Below, piece after piece: positions 6,814 through 8,431 of a DNA stretch of 8,431 nt (its first letter is position 1; each line of letters opens with the position of its first letter). The notes beneath the pieces were generated by a model, which saw nothing but the letters and a program-made list of their open reading frames with translations, searched no databases and had not been told where the DNA came from. The position numbers were made by a program, and so were the translations under genes. Source of the DNA: Methanothrix sp. (GTDB lineage: Archaea > Halobacteriota > Methanosarcinia > Methanotrichales > Methanotrichaceae); the NCBI GenBank assembly GCA_028688175.1, contig JAQTYS010000115.1, positions 1 through 8,431 of the forward strand, in the 5' to 3' direction.

Positions 6814-6826
6814 TTTAAATTTAAAT
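6814..6826 (+). promoter_or_regulatory. AT-rich palindrome, possible TATA element for the S2P gene
   Basis: TTTAAATTTAAAT contains a perfect 12-bp palindrome and is the most AT-rich stretch in the 156-bp gap. If it acts as a TATA box, transcription would start near 6845-6850 and leave a leader of about 60 bases before the ATG at 6907. The right arm of the 9-bp inverted repeat sits directly upstream, where a BRE or an operator would lie. Confidence 0.4.
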
Positions 6827-6906
6827 GGGCTGTATCCGGCGTGAGAATCGTATTTTCTCGTCCAGTTGTCAAAAGATCTATTAATGCCGCATGCTAAAGG
6901 TATCCT

Positions 6907-8019
6907 ATGAATTCGTCTCTGGAGCTAGGAAAGATCATGGGCATACCAGTGCGCCTCCACTGGACACTTCTATTGGTCATCTTGTATGTTGCCTGGGCTT
7001 TTGCTTCTTTTAGCCAGATCGTCTACGGAAATACCTATGGTTTCGGTGATATTGAGCCGACACAGATGCGATGGTTCTATTCTCTGCTCTTTGCAGTAGT
7101 GCTCTTTGCTTGCGTTGCCCTGCATGAGCTGGGCCATTCCTATGTTGCCCATAAGAACGGCATCGGCATTAAGAGCATAACTCTCTACTTCTTTGGCGGG
7201 GTAGCTTCTATGGAGGAGATCCCCAGAAATCCCCGCATGGAGCTGCAGATGGCTTTTGCCGGTCCGGCGGTAAGCGGGGTGCTGGGATTTATCTCGGTTT
7301 ACCTAGCCGGACCGGCAGCGGCTTATGGTGGTGCAGGCAGCGCTCCGGTCATCATGCTCTGGACTTTGGGCATTATGAATCTCATCCTCATGGCCTTCAA
7401 TCTCCTCCCTGCCTTTCCCATGGATGGGGGGCGGCTCTTGCGGGCTTGGTTTGCCACCCAGATGCCTTATATAAAAGCGACTCGACGTGCTGCGGATATC
7501 GGGAAGATCTTCGCGACTCTCATGTTTCTGCTGGGCCTGTCCTCTCTAAATTTCATGCTCCTTTTTGTGGCATTCTTCGTCTATGTAGGTGCATCTGAAG
7601 AGGAGAAAGCTACCGAAATAAGCGTCAGCTTGGAGGGAATATCCGTGCGAAATATAATGTCTGCTCCAGTACGCAGCATAGCTCTGGATATGACGCTCGA
7701 TGAGCTGAAAGAATTGATGTTCCGGGAAAAACATAGAGGCTATCCGGTGATGGATGGCGATACCTTGACGGGTATTATCACTCTGACAGATCTGCAGAAG
7801 GTTGCCGAAGCAGAGAGGGCCGTAACGCGAGTTGATCAGGTGATGACAAGAAAGTTATATTTGATCGGCCCTGAGGAAGAGGCATCGACTGCCATGAAGA
7901 TGATGAATGATATGCAAATTCGTCGACTACCTGTGATCGCTGAGGGTCGATTGGTGGGCATAGTCTCCAGGGAGGACCTGGTCAGGGCCATTGAGCTTTG
8001 CAGAGAGCGGGAACATTAA
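6907..8019 (+). CDS. Membrane-embedded site-2 protease family zinc metalloprotease (M50) with two CBS domains
   Basis: The product has 370 residues. The ATG follows AAAGG six bases upstream. The N-terminal half (about 1-230) has several hydrophobic segments typical of the CBS-containing archaeal/bacterial S2P group. The zinc-binding HExxH is H73-E-L-G-H77 in VALHELGHSYVAHKNGI. The third ligand is Asp173 in the conserved N165-LLPAFPMDGGR. FFGGVASMEEIPRNPRMELQMAFAGPAVSG is the expected segment between them. Residues about 247-366 form a CBS pair (VRNIMSAPVRSI ... GYPVMDGDTLTGIITLTDL, then VDQVMTRKLYLI ... RRLPVIAEGRLVGIVSREDL), which in this family senses adenine nucleotides and gates the protease. 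It should cut transmembrane substrates inside the membrane; the substrate is unknown. All catalytic residues are present and the length is normal. The next gene starts 12 bases after the stop. Confidence 0.95.
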   Translation: MNSSLELGKIMGIPVRLHWTLLLVILYVAWAFASFSQIVYGNTYGFGDIEPTQMRWFYSLLFAVVLFACVALHELGHSYVAHKNGIGIKSITLYFFGGVASMEEIPRNPRMELQMAFAGPAVSGVLGFISVYLAGPAAAYGGAGSAPVIMLWTLGIMNLILMAFNLLPAFPMDGGRLLRAWFATQMPYIKATRRAADIGKIFATLMFLLGLSSLNFMLLFVAFFVYVGASEEEKATEISVSLEGISVRNIMSAPVRSIALDMTLDELKELMFREKHRGYPVMDGDTLTGIITLTDLQKVAEAERAVTRVDQVMTRKLYLIGPEEEASTAMKMMNDMQIRRLPVIAEGRLVGIVSREDLVRAIELCREREH

Positions 8020-8024
8020 GAGGT
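8020..8024 (+). promoter_or_regulatory. Shine-Dalgarno site for the TraB-family gene
   Basis: GAGGT begins on the base right after the S2P stop codon and is seven bases before the TTG at 8032. It supports the TTG as start, since no in-frame ATG lies between the upstream stop codon and the first conserved TraB motif. It also suggests that the two genes are cotranscribed. Confidence 0.65.
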
Positions 8025-8031
8025 AATCAAT

Positions 8032-8431
8032 TTGGAGAATACGACGGAAAATACTAAAGACGCCGACGCTTCTTCTTGCCGACTGGTGGAGCCGGGGGAA
8101 TTGGCCGCTGGCAGCGAATCCCATGAAATCATAATAGTAGGTACTGCCCATGTATCAGAAAAAAGCGTCCAGGAAGTAATCAGCAAGATCGAGGAGACGC
8201 GACCCGATATAGTCGCTGTGGAGCTGTGTCCGGCTCGCTATCGGGCTCTTATCGGCCAGGAGGTTGAGAAGGAGATCAAGATCAGTGAGCTACTCAGTGG
8301 CGGAAAACTCTTTTTCTTCCTGGTTCAGTTGTTCTTGGCCTACATCCAGAGAAAGATCGGTGAGGAGATGGGGGTTAAACCCGGCTCGGAGATGCTGGCA
8401 GCCATACAAGCCGCCAAGAAGGCAGGCGCGC
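8032..8431 (+). CDS. TraB family protein (pheromone-shutdown-like), 5' part only
   Basis: An open frame from a TTG start runs off the window end; 133 full codons are visible. After a hydrophilic leader of about 30 residues (ENTTENTKDADASS...) come the family signatures: IIIVGTAHVSEKSV, PDIVAVELCPARYRAL, GGKLFFFLVQLFLAYIQ and KPGSEMLAAIQAAKKAGA. GTAH is the GX2H motif shared by TraB and the animal Tiki proteins, which are membrane-linked metalloproteases; whether archaeal TraB proteins are proteases is not settled. Full-length archaeal members are about 390-410 residues with membrane segments in the C-terminal half, which lies outside this window. The gene follows the S2P protease by 12 bases, so both are probably made together in a membrane-associated setting. 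The TTG start is supported by the GAGGT site upstream; a GTG at 8086 is possible but has no clear ribosome site. Confidence 0.9.
   Translation, partial: MENTTENTKDADASSCRLVEPGELAAGSESHEIIIVGTAHVSEKSVQEVISKIEETRPDIVAVELCPARYRALIGQEVEKEIKISELLSGGKLFFFLVQLFLAYIQRKIGEEMGVKPGSEMLAAIQAAKKAGA

Noticed and set aside
6843..6859. GAGAA/TTCTC short inverted repeat upstream of the S2P gene
   Set aside because: The stem is only five bases, with a mismatch when extended; this is expected by chance in a gap of this size.
6825..6884. 19-codon open frame in the gap before the S2P gene
   Set aside because: It has no ribosome site, starts inside the putative TATA element and shows no recognisable features.
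1..8431. CRISPR array, tRNA/rRNA gene, insertion sequence or integration site
   Set aside because: No regularly spaced repeats, transposase-like frame, terminal inverted repeats or cloverleaf sequence was seen. The window is almost entirely filled with coding sequence on one strand.

Overview
The window (8431 bp, mid-GC) looks like a piece of a euryarchaeal methanogen chromosome, most likely from the Methanothrix/Methanosaeta group or a relative. The evidence is a NosD-type beta-helix surface protein with the archaeal WSDY/DGFGD cap, a methanogen-type fuculose-phosphate-aldolase homologue, a site-2 protease with CBS domains, an archaeal TraB protein, an archaeal TATA-like element, and Shine-Dalgarno sites combined with GTG/TTG starts. 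The genus is an inference. All genes are on the + strand.

Region 1 (3-1439) encodes a secreted beta-helix protein with a C-terminal Ig-like module. A short gap with a likely TATA box follows. Region 2 (1498-6750) is a tightly packed, probable four-gene operon. It begins with two tandem-duplicated secreted rhodanese-fold proteins; the second carries an extra Ig-like module. A secreted subtilisin-family protease with Ig-like modules at both ends comes next, then a cytoplasmic class II aldolase whose Shine-Dalgarno site overlaps the protease stop codon. Region 3 (6751-6906) is a 156-bp gap with a T run, a 9-bp inverted repeat and an AT-rich palindrome that may be a promoter. Region 4 (6907-8431) holds a membrane-embedded M50/S2P protease with paired CBS domains, then the start of a TraB-family gene that runs off the window.

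The most unusual part is the pair of rhodanese-like proteins. Each has a CxxCK motif just after the signal peptide. In each, the active-site loop of the first rhodanese domain is replaced by a longer GECxPCGGGPS loop, and the second domain has lost the catalytic Cys (YTNTGVK). They are therefore unlikely to be ordinary thiosulfate sulfurtransferases and may be exported dithiol, metal-binding or sulfur-carrying proteins. A related Ig-like module recurs in the beta-helix protein, the second rhodanese protein and twice in the subtilase, which suggests that these products share a location or a partner outside the cell. The joint function is inference; the motifs, duplications and gene order can be read directly.
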